Below, piece by piece: positions 1 through 5,325 of a stretch of DNA of 10,450 nucleotides. The first letter of the stretch is position 1, and every line of letters starts with the position of its first letter. A program made the position numbers and the translations under genes. This DNA comes from Negativicutes bacterium (GTDB lineage: Bacteria > Bacillota_C > Negativicutes > Sporomusales_B > JARLHX01): positions 1 to 10,450 of the forward strand of contig JARLHX010000054.1 of NCBI GenBank assembly GCA_031292035.1. The letters are read 5' to 3'. The notes under the pieces were generated by a model. It worked only from the letters and a program-made list of their open reading frames with translations. It was not told the DNA's origin and searched no databases.

Positions 1-26
1 CACTTTAAGTTAAAGGGGAGAACAGC

Positions 27-295
27 ATGACCAGCATGCAGTTGAAATCGCCAATCTTCTTTACCGCTACAACGAGTTTATTGATAGCGTTGACCTATCG
101 GGAGCTGTAGCTCTGTTCAAGGACGCGAAACTTAAACTCATGGGTCATGATGAGCTGCAAGATGATGTGGCAACGCTAACCATGTTGCAACGTGTTGTGA
201 AAATTTATCCAGACGGTACACCCAGAACCAAACATGTCTTTAGTCAAAACGAAGCTAAGGTTTGTTCTCTGGTTTGTTCGATTCAATGTAGTTGA
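27..295 (+). pseudogene. SnoaL-like / NTF2-fold protein, frameshifted and truncated
   Basis: The frame read from base 38 to the stop at 293-295 resembles the SnoaL-like (nuclear transport factor 2 fold) family: an N-terminal helix EIANLLYRYNEFIDSVD, then GAVALFKDAKL, then KIYPDGTPRTKHV, a stretch typical of the family. The gene is broken in two ways. The only well-placed start is ATG at 27, behind the ribosome site AAGGGGAG (13-20), but it lies in another frame. One base appears to be missing, or two added, around 34-38, and no start codon exists in the homologous frame after the stop at 11-13. Homology also ends near base 244 (after KHVFS); the last 17 residues look unrelated and the protein would be about 85 residues, against the family's usual 130-150. 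The function of the intact ancestor (hydratase, isomerase or binding protein) cannot be told. The downstream break may mark an insertion or deletion junction. The family call is from memory of sequence patterns. Confidence 0.6.
259..279. repeat. 9-base direct repeat beside the pseudogene breakpoint
   Basis: GGTTTGTTC occurs twice (259-267 and 271-279) with three bases between. It lies 15 bases after the point where similarity of the broken SnoaL-like gene ends. It could be part of a recombination junction or mere low complexity; no matching copy was found at a plausible far end. Confidence 0.35.
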
Positions 296-748
296 TGGCT
301 AGGCAGGTGATGGAACTAAATAAAACAGTCTCAGAGCCCGATCAATTATGGTCTTAGTGATTATAAAAATTGATCGTTTTTATTTTTTAAAATGGCACGT
401 GATGGAATTCTCATGACAATGTGTAAGGCTTGTAAAAAGTTTTTAAAATGAAAGCTGATGCCGAAACATTTTGGCAGATCTGCCATCGCGGTAAGGCGAT
501 AACTTGCTTTGTGATGAAGGGAAATGGTTTGTTTAACAGTTATTCGGAAAGGACCATACATACGTCCTAGAAAAAAATAGGACTCTTGTCTCTTACCAAA
601 ATTTAACAAATGATTTATGCTTTAAATAAACCGGGGTCGACAATACAAATATTCTCGAACGGCCTTTGATCCCAAACATTTAATGTCTTGTTTTCGGGGT
701 GCTATGCCCAAGTGGCGTGAGCCATCTAGTAGGGAGGGAGTGTGTGAA
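296..748. other. Stretch without recognisable gene; several small inverted repeats
   Basis: Neither strand shows a frame that looks coding. Open frames of 60-80 codons on the minus strand have no family resemblance and no convincing ribosome site. Structures seen: the perfect 12-base palindrome GGCAGATCTGCC (473-484), directly followed by ATCGC/GCGAT around the loop GGTAAG (485-500). A six-base stem GTCCTA/TAGGAC encloses an A-rich loop (564-583). Closer to the next gene, GTGGC/GCCAT closes on the GTGA loop (712-725, one G-T pair). The first 50 bases may carry debris: ATG at 310 opens a 15-codon frame ending at the TAG at 355-357 with no identifiable relative. The stretch is probably part of a decayed or mobile region upstream of the recombinase. 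Confidence 0.5.
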
Positions 749-832
749 ATGACAGATGTTACCATCACTGCCCTGTTGCTAATGTTGCTGCACACGCTGA
801 TGTTGTACTTGAATAACAAAAACAAAAGTTAA
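749..832 (+). CDS. 27-residue single-helix membrane peptide, possible type I / holin-like toxin
   Basis: ATG at 749 opens a 27-codon frame ending in TAA. The peptide has a short polar start (MTDV), about 17 consecutive mainly hydrophobic residues (TITALLLMLLHTLMLYL) and a basic, Asn/Lys-rich tail (NNKNKS). This one-helix plus charged-tail plan is that of small toxic peptides of type I toxin-antitoxin systems, including those annotated as putative holin-like toxins; such peptides insert in the membrane. A purine-rich ribosome site GGGAGGGAG (732-740) lies 8 bases upstream. Two small hairpins occur in the leader (about 697-725), and an intrinsic terminator follows at 874-898, so the frame sits inside a plausible short transcript of its own. 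No antisense RNA promoter was identified. The toxin role is inference from size and pattern; it could also be a chance frame or a small prophage membrane protein. Confidence 0.5.
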   Translation: MTDVTITALLLMLLHTLMLYLNNKNKS

Positions 833-873
833 AAGCGGGCTTTGATTTTAAAAGGTACAGGTTTCAAATACAC

Positions 874-898
874 ATGGGCGTAACACCCATTTTTTTTT
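874..898 (+). terminator. Intrinsic terminator after the small membrane peptide
   Basis: ATGGG (874-878) and CCCAT (886-890) form a five-base stem around a seven-base loop, followed immediately by an uninterrupted T run (890-898). It lies 42 bases after the stop of the small peptide and 100 bases before the recombinase start, separating the two transcripts. The stem is short but the T tract is long. Confidence 0.65.
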
Positions 899-998
899 GC
901 GGGGAGAAGTAAATAAAACATACCTAGTACGTTTAGATATAACATCAAAGTTGGAATAATAAATAAGCTATCAGATCAGGCCTTTCCTGGAGGCGTAA

Positions 999-2459
999 AT
1001 GCAAATAGCATGCTATATCCGCGTATCAACACAGGAGCAATCTGAACATAATATATCTATTCCTGCCCAAAAAACCAAGTTAATGTCCTATTGCACTAGT
1101 CGTGATTGGACCATTCACGACTTTTATGTGGATGAGGGTTACAGTGGCAAAGACTTTGACCGGCCGGAGCTGCTTCGGCTCATAAATGACGCGAAAAGCA
1201 AGAAATTTGATTGTGTCCTCGTTTGGAAGTTGGACCGACTCTCCAGGCGGCAACAGCATGTTCTATATCTTGTAGAAGAAGTCCTATTATCGAATGGTAT
1301 TGACTTTGCAAGTGTTACTGAGAACTTCGATACATCGAAACCCATGGGGCGGGCTATGATTGGAATTATGGCAGTGTTTGGGCAACTGGAACGAGAAACT
1401 ATCATAGAAAGAACTAAAATGGGAAAAGAGGAGGCAGCAAGGCAAGGCAGGTATCTGGGCGGTCGACCTTTGTATGGTTATAAATATGATTCGACTAACA
1501 GGCGGCTAGAAATCAATCCAATGGAAGCCGATATCGTAAAATTCATATATGCCGAGTATATAAAAGGCGACAGAGGTTATAGCTACATAGCTGAACAACT
1601 GAACCAGAGACAAATACCAAGTCCAAGTGGGAGATCATTTTGGTACGATATGACCGTAGCGCGAATCCTTCAGAATGCCACTTACTCCGGATATATAGTG
1701 CACGGCAGTAATCTTTATAAAGGAAAACACGCCCCGATTGTTATCGAACGTGAGTGGAGACAGGTTCAAAGAATTATAAAAAGCAACCGCACCCGTTTCA
1801 AACCTATAGGGTTGAGTGACGGTCATGGGTTGCTCAAAGGAATTATCTATTGCGGCGAATGTGGAGCAAAAATGCGCTTTAAGTCTGCGGGGACACGTAA
1901 TGGAACGTCGCGTTTTTTTTACGTGTGTTATTCGGTGGATAAAAGGGCAAAGCATATGATCGTCGATCCAGAATGCCAAGGAACCTACCAAAACGCCGAG
2001 AAACTTGAGAAGATAGTCGCTGGTCAGGTCATGCAGTACCGCTTGGAACCCAGTTTAGTGCGCGTTGAAGCCGAAGAAATATTAAAGGATCAATCCAATC
2101 CATCTAAGTTAATGAACTTCAAATACGCATCTAAAGAATTGGCGGACATAAAACGGCTAATCAATAAATGGAAACTCGCGTTCGAATCTGACACTATTAC
2201 TCCGACGGACTTTTGTGACCGGGTCAAAGTACTGCAAGAGAAGAAAGTATACATTGAGAATCAAATTGTAACTTATGAACAAGGTGCAGCGGAACAATGC
2301 AAGGACTTATTGACAAGCGGTGAGTTAATTGAGCATTTAAAAGCTCTACCAGAAATTTGGGCGATCGCTCATCCTGAGGAAAAGCGATGTGTCATTTTGG
2401 ACATTATTAAAAGAATTATTGTTTATAAAGACGGAACTGTCAGCCTAGAACTTCAGTGA
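999..2459 (+). CDS. Large serine recombinase (site-specific integrase)
   Basis: This 486-residue protein belongs to the large serine recombinases that integrate and excise phages, transposons and intervening elements through a phosphoserine-DNA intermediate. The N-terminal resolvase domain (about 1-150) has the catalytic motif YIRVSTQEQ with Ser10 as nucleophile and Arg8 beside it, and the LDRLSRR motif (78-84) with catalytic Arg80 and Arg83. The recombinase domain follows (about 155-275, starting near GGRPLYGYKYD), then a zinc ribbon with CGECG (Cys285, Cys288), Cys310 and Cys326, and a charged helical, probably coiled-coil segment (about 355-430). All key residues are present and the length is usual, so the enzyme is probably intact. 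The start is supported by TGGAGG five bases ahead of ATG. A weak promoter (TTTAGA, 17 bases, AATAAT at about 932-960) may serve it. A large serine recombinase normally lies next to an attachment site; none could be proven here. Low GC sets it apart from the genes to the right. Confidence 0.95.
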   Translation: MQIACYIRVSTQEQSEHNISIPAQKTKLMSYCTSRDWTIHDFYVDEGYSGKDFDRPELLRLINDAKSKKFDCVLVWKLDRLSRRQQHVLYLVEEVLLSNGIDFASVTENFDTSKPMGRAMIGIMAVFGQLERETIIERTKMGKEEAARQGRYLGGRPLYGYKYDSTNRRLEINPMEADIVKFIYAEYIKGDRGYSYIAEQLNQRQIPSPSGRSFWYDMTVARILQNATYSGYIVHGSNLYKGKHAPIVIEREWRQVQRIIKSNRTRFKPIGLSDGHGLLKGIIYCGECGAKMRFKSAGTRNGTSRFFYVCYSVDKRAKHMIVDPECQGTYQNAEKLEKIVAGQVMQYRLEPSLVRVEAEEILKDQSNPSKLMNFKYASKELADIKRLINKWKLAFESDTITPTDFCDRVKVLQEKKVYIENQIVTYEQGAAEQCKDLLTSGELIEHLKALPEIWAIAHPEEKRCVILDIIKRIIVYKDGTVSLELQ

Positions 2460-2500
2460 AACATATTCGCTTCGAGCTGATGTGTCGGAAGGGATAAAGG

Positions 2501-2617
2501 ATGCAAGGTAGCCTAGAGGCGCAGCAAAAAGTCATTCGAACGTTAATTAATATCATTCTGCGTCATGAGAAGGGAAAGAACATATCTGAGGTACCGGTAA
2601 ACAAAAAAGATGCGTAA
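2501..2617 (+). CDS. Possible 38-residue ORF behind the recombinase
   Basis: ATG at 2501 opens a 38-codon frame ending in TAA at 2615-2617. A purine-rich stretch (GGAAGGG, 2487-2493, and AAAGG directly before the ATG) could serve as ribosome site. The product would be a short helix (about residues 5-22, VIRTLINIILRHEK in it) with a polar tail; no family is recognised. It starts 41 bases after the recombinase stop on the same strand, so it could be co-transcribed. Its stop overlaps another ATG (TAATG at 2615-2619). It may be an accessory of the recombinase, a gene remnant, or not coding. Confidence 0.35.
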   Translation: MQGSLEAQQKVIRTLINIILRHEKGKNISEVPVNKKDA

Positions 2618-2718
2618 TGATTTTGGTAAAGATTAATAAGCGTCCAGTAATTTGTATGGCCCCCTGTTATGGTGAGCATACTAACCCTGTGATTTCTTAT
2701 CTGAAGGGGGCAAAGCTT

Positions 2719-3171
2719 ATGAAATATGATAAGCCATTAATAGCAGGTCTTTTCGGGGCGTTATCAACGATCGTAAGTGAGGCTGTAACACAGGCGTTTG
2801 TCTTCTTAGGTGTTGGTAAGTACAGTATTTACGAGTTGGATAGCCTTCTAATTACATTTAACAGGCCCTCAATAATTATGGGTTTCATTGTGAACATTAT
2901 AGCTGGCGGCACTATTGCCGTTTTATTCTATTACGCATTAAGCAAACTAGGTCAAGATTATCTGGTTTTTAAAGGCATAGCCGTTGGCATGTTGGGATGG
3001 GGAATTTTTGAAATCCTATTGACAGCGACTGTTGAGGGACAGTTTTTCGAGATAAGACCTATGTCCGATTACTACCTTCATCTAGTCGGCACCGTTGTAT
3101 TTGGGATTACATTAGGCTTGTTATTTGAAAAGTACTTATTTTATGAATCGGCCCCATTAGACAGCAAATAG
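2719..3171 (+). CDS. Four-helix membrane protein of unknown function
   Basis: The product has 150 residues with four hydrophobic segments: about 7-32 (LIAGLFGALSTIVSE..), 53-75 (IIMGFIVNIIAGGTIAVLF), 86-108 (GIAVGMLGWGIFEILLTA) and 118-140 (LHLVGTVVFGITLGLLF). Short polar loops and a Lys/Glu-rich end make it an integral membrane protein, with a loose resemblance to small four-helix proteins such as YqhR; that resemblance is a guess. ATG at 2719 is chosen because AAGGGGG (2704-2710) lies eight bases upstream and the membrane pattern starts there. The frame stays open back to an ATG at 2617, but the extra 34 residues are not membrane-like and lack a ribosome site. It lies between the recombinase and a convergent XRE regulator and shares their low GC, so it may be cargo of the island. 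The 78 bases between it and the regulator show no clear terminator. Confidence 0.75.
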   Translation: MKYDKPLIAGLFGALSTIVSEAVTQAFVFLGVGKYSIYELDSLLITFNRPSIIMGFIVNIIAGGTIAVLFYYALSKLGQDYLVFKGIAVGMLGWGIFEILLTATVEGQFFEIRPMSDYYLHLVGTVVFGITLGLLFEKYLFYESAPLDSK

Positions 3172-3249
3172 CAAATTGTTTTCCATGCTGAGTAATGGCC
3201 TGATTTAATAACGAAAATCGATTTACACGAAAGGAGTTACACTCTCAGA

Positions 3250-3585
3250 TTAATGCTTCGAAGCAAGAGAATCAATAATACTGGCCAAAGCTTTCCGACT
3301 TGTTTCCGGAAGGCTTTTATACTTTTCAATAATATCTTCCTCGTTAAGGATCTGGTATTTAGGGTCGGCGGCTACTTTCTGGTAAGTTTCGACATCGGAA
3401 AAGAATTCGGCCATCGTTATACCAACCGCGTGGCATATCCGTTGCAACAAGTCAATGGAAGGGTTGGTAGTGCCGTTTTCAATTTTATAGATCTGCGAGG
3501 GAACAACATTCACTTTCTCCGCTAGGGCCTTTCCGGAGATCTTATTGCCTTCTCGGACCTGTTTTAAGCGCGACCCAATATTCAA
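3250..3585 (-). CDS. XRE-family helix-turn-helix transcriptional regulator
   Basis: Starting at a TTG codon (3583-3585), the product is 111 residues. An XRE/Cro-type helix-turn-helix fills residues 4-62: IGSRLKQVREGNKISGKALA, then the recognition helix region VVPSQIYKIENG and the closing NPSIDLLQRICHAVGITMAEFF. The C-terminal part (63-111) is a short helical extension of the kind that mediates dimerisation or ligand sensing in SinR- and phage-repressor-like proteins. The frame can be extended to a GTG at 3616-3618, but the TTG start is preferred: AGAGGGGAGAG (3592-3602 on the minus strand) lies at the right distance before it, and the resulting N-terminus MNIGSRLKQVRE is typical of the family, while the extension would put the ribosome site inside the gene. 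It is convergent with the membrane protein and downstream of capA on the same strand, 108 bases away, with its own likely promoter. Targets are unknown; autoregulation is likely for this family. Confidence 0.88.
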   Translation of the reverse strand: MNIGSRLKQVREGNKISGKALAEKVNVVPSQIYKIENGTTNPSIDLLQRICHAVGITMAEFFSDVETYQKVAADPKYQILNEEDIIEKYKSLPETSRKALASIIDSLASKH

Positions 3586-3614
3586 TTGTATTCTCTCCCC
3601 TCTGCGAATTAGAT

Positions 3615-3659
3615 TCACACTTAAAATAGCATATATTTATCAAGCGTGAAAGAGTGCAA
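3615..3659 (-). promoter_or_regulatory. Likely promoter and palindromic operator of the XRE gene
   Basis: Read on the minus strand, TTGCAC (3654-3659) and ATATAT (3631-3636) stand 17 bases apart as possible -35 and -10 boxes. An imperfect inverted repeat, TCACACTT (3615-3622) and AAGCGTGA (3642-3649), matches at seven of eight positions across 19 AT-rich bases and brackets the -10 region. XRE-type repressors often bind such palindromes in their own promoters. The boxes match consensus only moderately, so promoter and operator are both tentative. Confidence 0.4.
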
Positions 3660-3693
3660 AAAAAATATGAGCCTAGACTTTATAAGGTGCAAT

Positions 3694-4710
3694 TTATTTA
3701 AGTACCTGTAATTCATTTTCGGAAGTCACATTTACCCAGTCGTCATTCGAGAATCTGACCGGCGAGATGGTGTTGAACCACTGTAAGAAGGCCGCTTTTT
3801 CATCGCCTGTCAGCAGGGTGGGCTGATAGTCGTTGTACTCAACGACCGACGAGAGGCGGGTCGGTAAAACGCGGACTGCGATGGCCGGAACAGTGCCCGG
3901 CGTTATCCTGAGCTGGAGCAGCATCGTGCGCTTGTCGTAGGGGTCGGCATTTCCGCCGAAAGCGAAGTTGCCCAGGCTGTAAGCCACAGGATGCCCTTTG
4001 TAGAATTCGATGCCTTGCAGAACATGGGGATGATGGCCAATCACAGCGTCCGCTCCCTGATCGATGGCGTAATGGGCCAGTTCGCGCTGGTCGACATCAG
4101 GGAAATAGCTGCCTTCGACGCCCCAGTGGAACGAAACGACGACAACCCGGCCTTCGGCCTTCAAGGCGCCAATGGCGGCGGTGAGGTTTCGCTTGGTGTC
4201 GGAATCGGCGTAAAAGCCAAGATAACCGGCAAGCCCGACTGGGATGCCTCGTAGCGTCGTTCTGAGAAGATGCTGTTCGCCGAAAAACAGAATATTTTCC
4301 CGGGCGAGGGCGGCGAGGGTGCCGTCGAAGCCTTCCTGGCCGTAGTCGTAGGTATGGTTGTTCGCGAGATTAACCACCTCGATACCAGAAACAGACAGCA
4401 TCCGGGCGTAGGCGGGCGGGCCACGAAAGGCAAAAGTTTTGGGCTGGCGGACCCCATGGGCGGTCAAAGTGCCTTCCAGGTTGACGACGGTGAGGTCGTC
4501 GGCGTTGAAAATCGGACTAACGTTGTGAAATACATAGGAAAGATCGCCCTGATGTGCGTCGACTACCGCCGGCAGGGTACCCTCGTAGCCGAAGTGTTCG
4601 TCGGTTCCGAGGGTGCAGTCACCTGCAAAGGTGAGCACGATACTGGCGGGCACGGCGTATGCTGCAGGAGTCAGTGTGAAGAAAAGGGCGAATAATAGGA
4701 TGATGCGCAT
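3694..4710 (-). CDS. Exported CapA-family protein (PGA_cap metallophosphatase-like fold)
   Basis: The 338-residue product starts with a signal peptide (MRIILLFALFFTLTPAAYA, cleavage expected near residue 19) and should act outside the membrane. The rest is a CapA/PgsA-type domain with the calcineurin-like fold: FAGDCTLG (28-35, Asp31), VVNLEGTLT (75-83), VNLANNHTYDYG (113-124), SFHWGVEG (193-200), GADAVIGHHPHVLQG (219-233) and AYSLGNFAFG (243-252). The family is named for poly-gamma-glutamate capsule synthesis, but many members stand alone, with unknown substrates. No capB, capC or PGA synthase gene is nearby, so a capsule role is unproven. GGAAGG lies five bases before the ATG (plus-strand 4716-4721). 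The gene is divergent from the hydrogenase operon. Its GC is high like the right-hand genes, so it is probably native chromosome rather than part of the AT-rich island. No good terminator is seen before the XRE promoter. Confidence 0.9.
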   Translation of the reverse strand: MRIILLFALFFTLTPAAYAVPASIVLTFAGDCTLGTDEHFGYEGTLPAVVDAHQGDLSYVFHNVSPIFNADDLTVVNLEGTLTAHGVRQPKTFAFRGPPAYARMLSVSGIEVVNLANNHTYDYGQEGFDGTLAALARENILFFGEQHLLRTTLRGIPVGLAGYLGFYADSDTKRNLTAAIGALKAEGRVVVVSFHWGVEGSYFPDVDQRELAHYAIDQGADAVIGHHPHVLQGIEFYKGHPVAYSLGNFAFGGNADPYDKRTMLLQLRITPGTVPAIAVRVLPTRLSSVVEYNDYQPTLLTGDEKAAFLQWFNTISPVRFSNDDWVNVTSENELQVLK

Positions 4711-4829
4711 GTTGTCCTTCCGGTTGTGAGAAGTCTGGTCCGGCGTTAGTATGCCAGGTGACAGACCTTATTCATGCAACCGAAAGCGCTGATCTTGGAT
4801 AAAATTATTAATATATGATAGACTGCGAG

Positions 4830-4956
4830 TTTGGCCGTTATCCGTCCTAATAGCTCCACAGGATCCACTGACCCAAGGTCCTTTGTTCGGGTTCTTTGGG
4901 TGAGAAGGGCGTGTCTCTTAGAAAGGAATTCGAGTGAAACGGACGGACGGCCTAAA
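4830..4956. other. Structured intergenic segment closed by a long imperfect inverted repeat
   Basis: GGCCGT-TAT-CCGTCC (4833-4847) pairs with GGACGGACGGCC (4941-4952) over 12 bases with a three-base bulge; TTT (4830-4832) and AAA (4954-4956) extend the helix past one unpaired T. Inside, ACCCAA (4871-4876) can pair with TTGGGT, and GAGA with TCTC, giving a multi-hairpin fold of about 120 bases. A 63-codon open frame crosses it but has no ribosome site or family resemblance. It could be a structured RNA, a leader element, or a small inverted-repeat element; no known riboswitch class was recognised. It lies between capA and the hydrogenase promoter, upstream of the latter, so it is not part of the transcript from that promoter. 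Confidence 0.45.
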
Positions 4957-5001
4957 GACCTTCACTGGAGGCTGGTAGGACAATCTTGCCAAAAAATAAC
5001 A

Positions 5002-5030
5002 TTGTTTTTCAAGGCGTTTTAAGGTAAAAT
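5002..5030 (+). promoter_or_regulatory. Sigma-A-type promoter of the sensory hydrogenase operon
   Basis: TTGTTT (5002-5007) and TAAAAT (5025-5030) are separated by 17 bases. The -10 box matches TATAAT at five of six positions, the -35 box matches TTGACA at three or four. Transcription would begin near 5037, giving a leader of about 37 bases before the first gene. Confidence 0.7.
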
Positions 5031-5034
5031 ATAG

Positions 5035-5052
5035 ATGTGAAATTTTTCACAA
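5035..5052. promoter_or_regulatory. Rex-like operator over the transcription start of the hydrogenase operon
   Basis: ATGTGAAATTTTTCACAA matches the published Rex consensus TTGTGAA-N4-TTCACAA at 13 of 14 defined positions; its core TGTGAAA-TT-TTTCACA is a perfect inverted repeat. It begins five bases after the -10 box and covers the predicted start site, the place for a repressor that blocks initiation. Rex senses the NADH/NAD+ ratio and releases DNA when NADH rises; hydrogenase genes are known Rex targets in clostridia. The same bases also fit the CRP/FNR-type pattern TGTGA-N6-TCACA, but an activator would normally bind upstream of -35. Confidence 0.65.
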
Positions 5053-5073
5053 GCGATAAGGGAGAGGGTATTT

Positions 5074-5325
5074 ATGACCCGTATATCGATATGTGTCGGC
5101 AGCGCCTGTCACTTGCGAGGGGCGCATGACGTGCTTTATGCGTTCAGTGGGCTGATGGAAAAATACCGCATAACCGGAGAGATCGATCTGGAGGGGAACT
5201 TTTGCCAGGGTCGGTGCACTGAAGGTGTGGTAGTAAAAATCAACGACGAGATCATCACCGGGGTATCGAAAGAGAATGTTTTCGCTATTTTTAGTGAAAA
5301 GGTGCTGGGGGGTGACCGCGAATGA
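5074..5325 (+). CDS. Thioredoxin-like [2Fe-2S] ferredoxin (NuoE/HydC-type C-terminal domain)
   Basis: The 83-residue product is a lone thioredoxin-fold [2Fe-2S] domain, the same as the C-terminal half of NuoE and of the small subunit of NAD-linked hydrogenases. The four cluster ligands have the family spacing: Cys7-x4-Cys12 (CVGSAC) and Cys44-x3-Cys48 (CQGRC). The N-terminal helical half of NuoE is missing, so it is a stand-alone electron carrier rather than a complex I subunit. It should pass electrons to or from the sensory hydrogenase encoded next. A similar small [2Fe-2S] protein is encoded beside the sensory hydrogenase of Thermotoga maritima (recalled, not checked). The ribosome site GGGAGAGGG (5060-5068) lies five bases before ATG. 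Its stop overlaps the next start in ATGA (5322-5325), so translation of the two is likely coupled. It is the first gene behind the promoter and Rex-like site. Confidence 0.9.
   Translation: MTRISICVGSACHLRGAHDVLYAFSGLMEKYRITGEIDLEGNFCQGRCTEGVVVKINDEIITGVSKENVFAIFSEKVLGGDRE

Noticed and set aside
3253..3525. 90-codon plus-strand frame with AAAGGAG upstream
   Set aside because: It is antisense to the XRE gene, the purine run is 14 or more bases from the ATG, and the translation has no recognisable pattern.
3616..3618. GTG start giving a longer XRE protein
   Set aside because: The ribosome site AGAGGGGAGAG would then lie inside the gene, and the family N-terminus begins at the TTG codon 11 codons later.
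4882..4889. TTTGTTCG here and at 273-280 as possible left and right attachment cores
   Set aside because: An eight-base match across the window is expected by chance often enough, and the interval would include the GC-rich capA gene, which looks native.
4975..5000. GGTAGG/CTTGCC hairpin followed by an A run as a terminator
   Set aside because: The tract after the stem is A-rich on the plus strand and the T run precedes the stem on the minus strand, so it terminates neither direction.
4831..5022. 63-codon open frame upstream of the hydrogenase promoter
   Set aside because: No ribosome site, no family resemblance, and it overlaps the structured segment and the -35/-10 region.
5036..5051. CRP/FNR-type activator site (TGTGA-N6-TCACA)
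   Set aside because: The bases fit, but the site lies at the transcription start, where an activator would block rather than help; a Rex repressor fits position and gene content better. Kept as an alternative.
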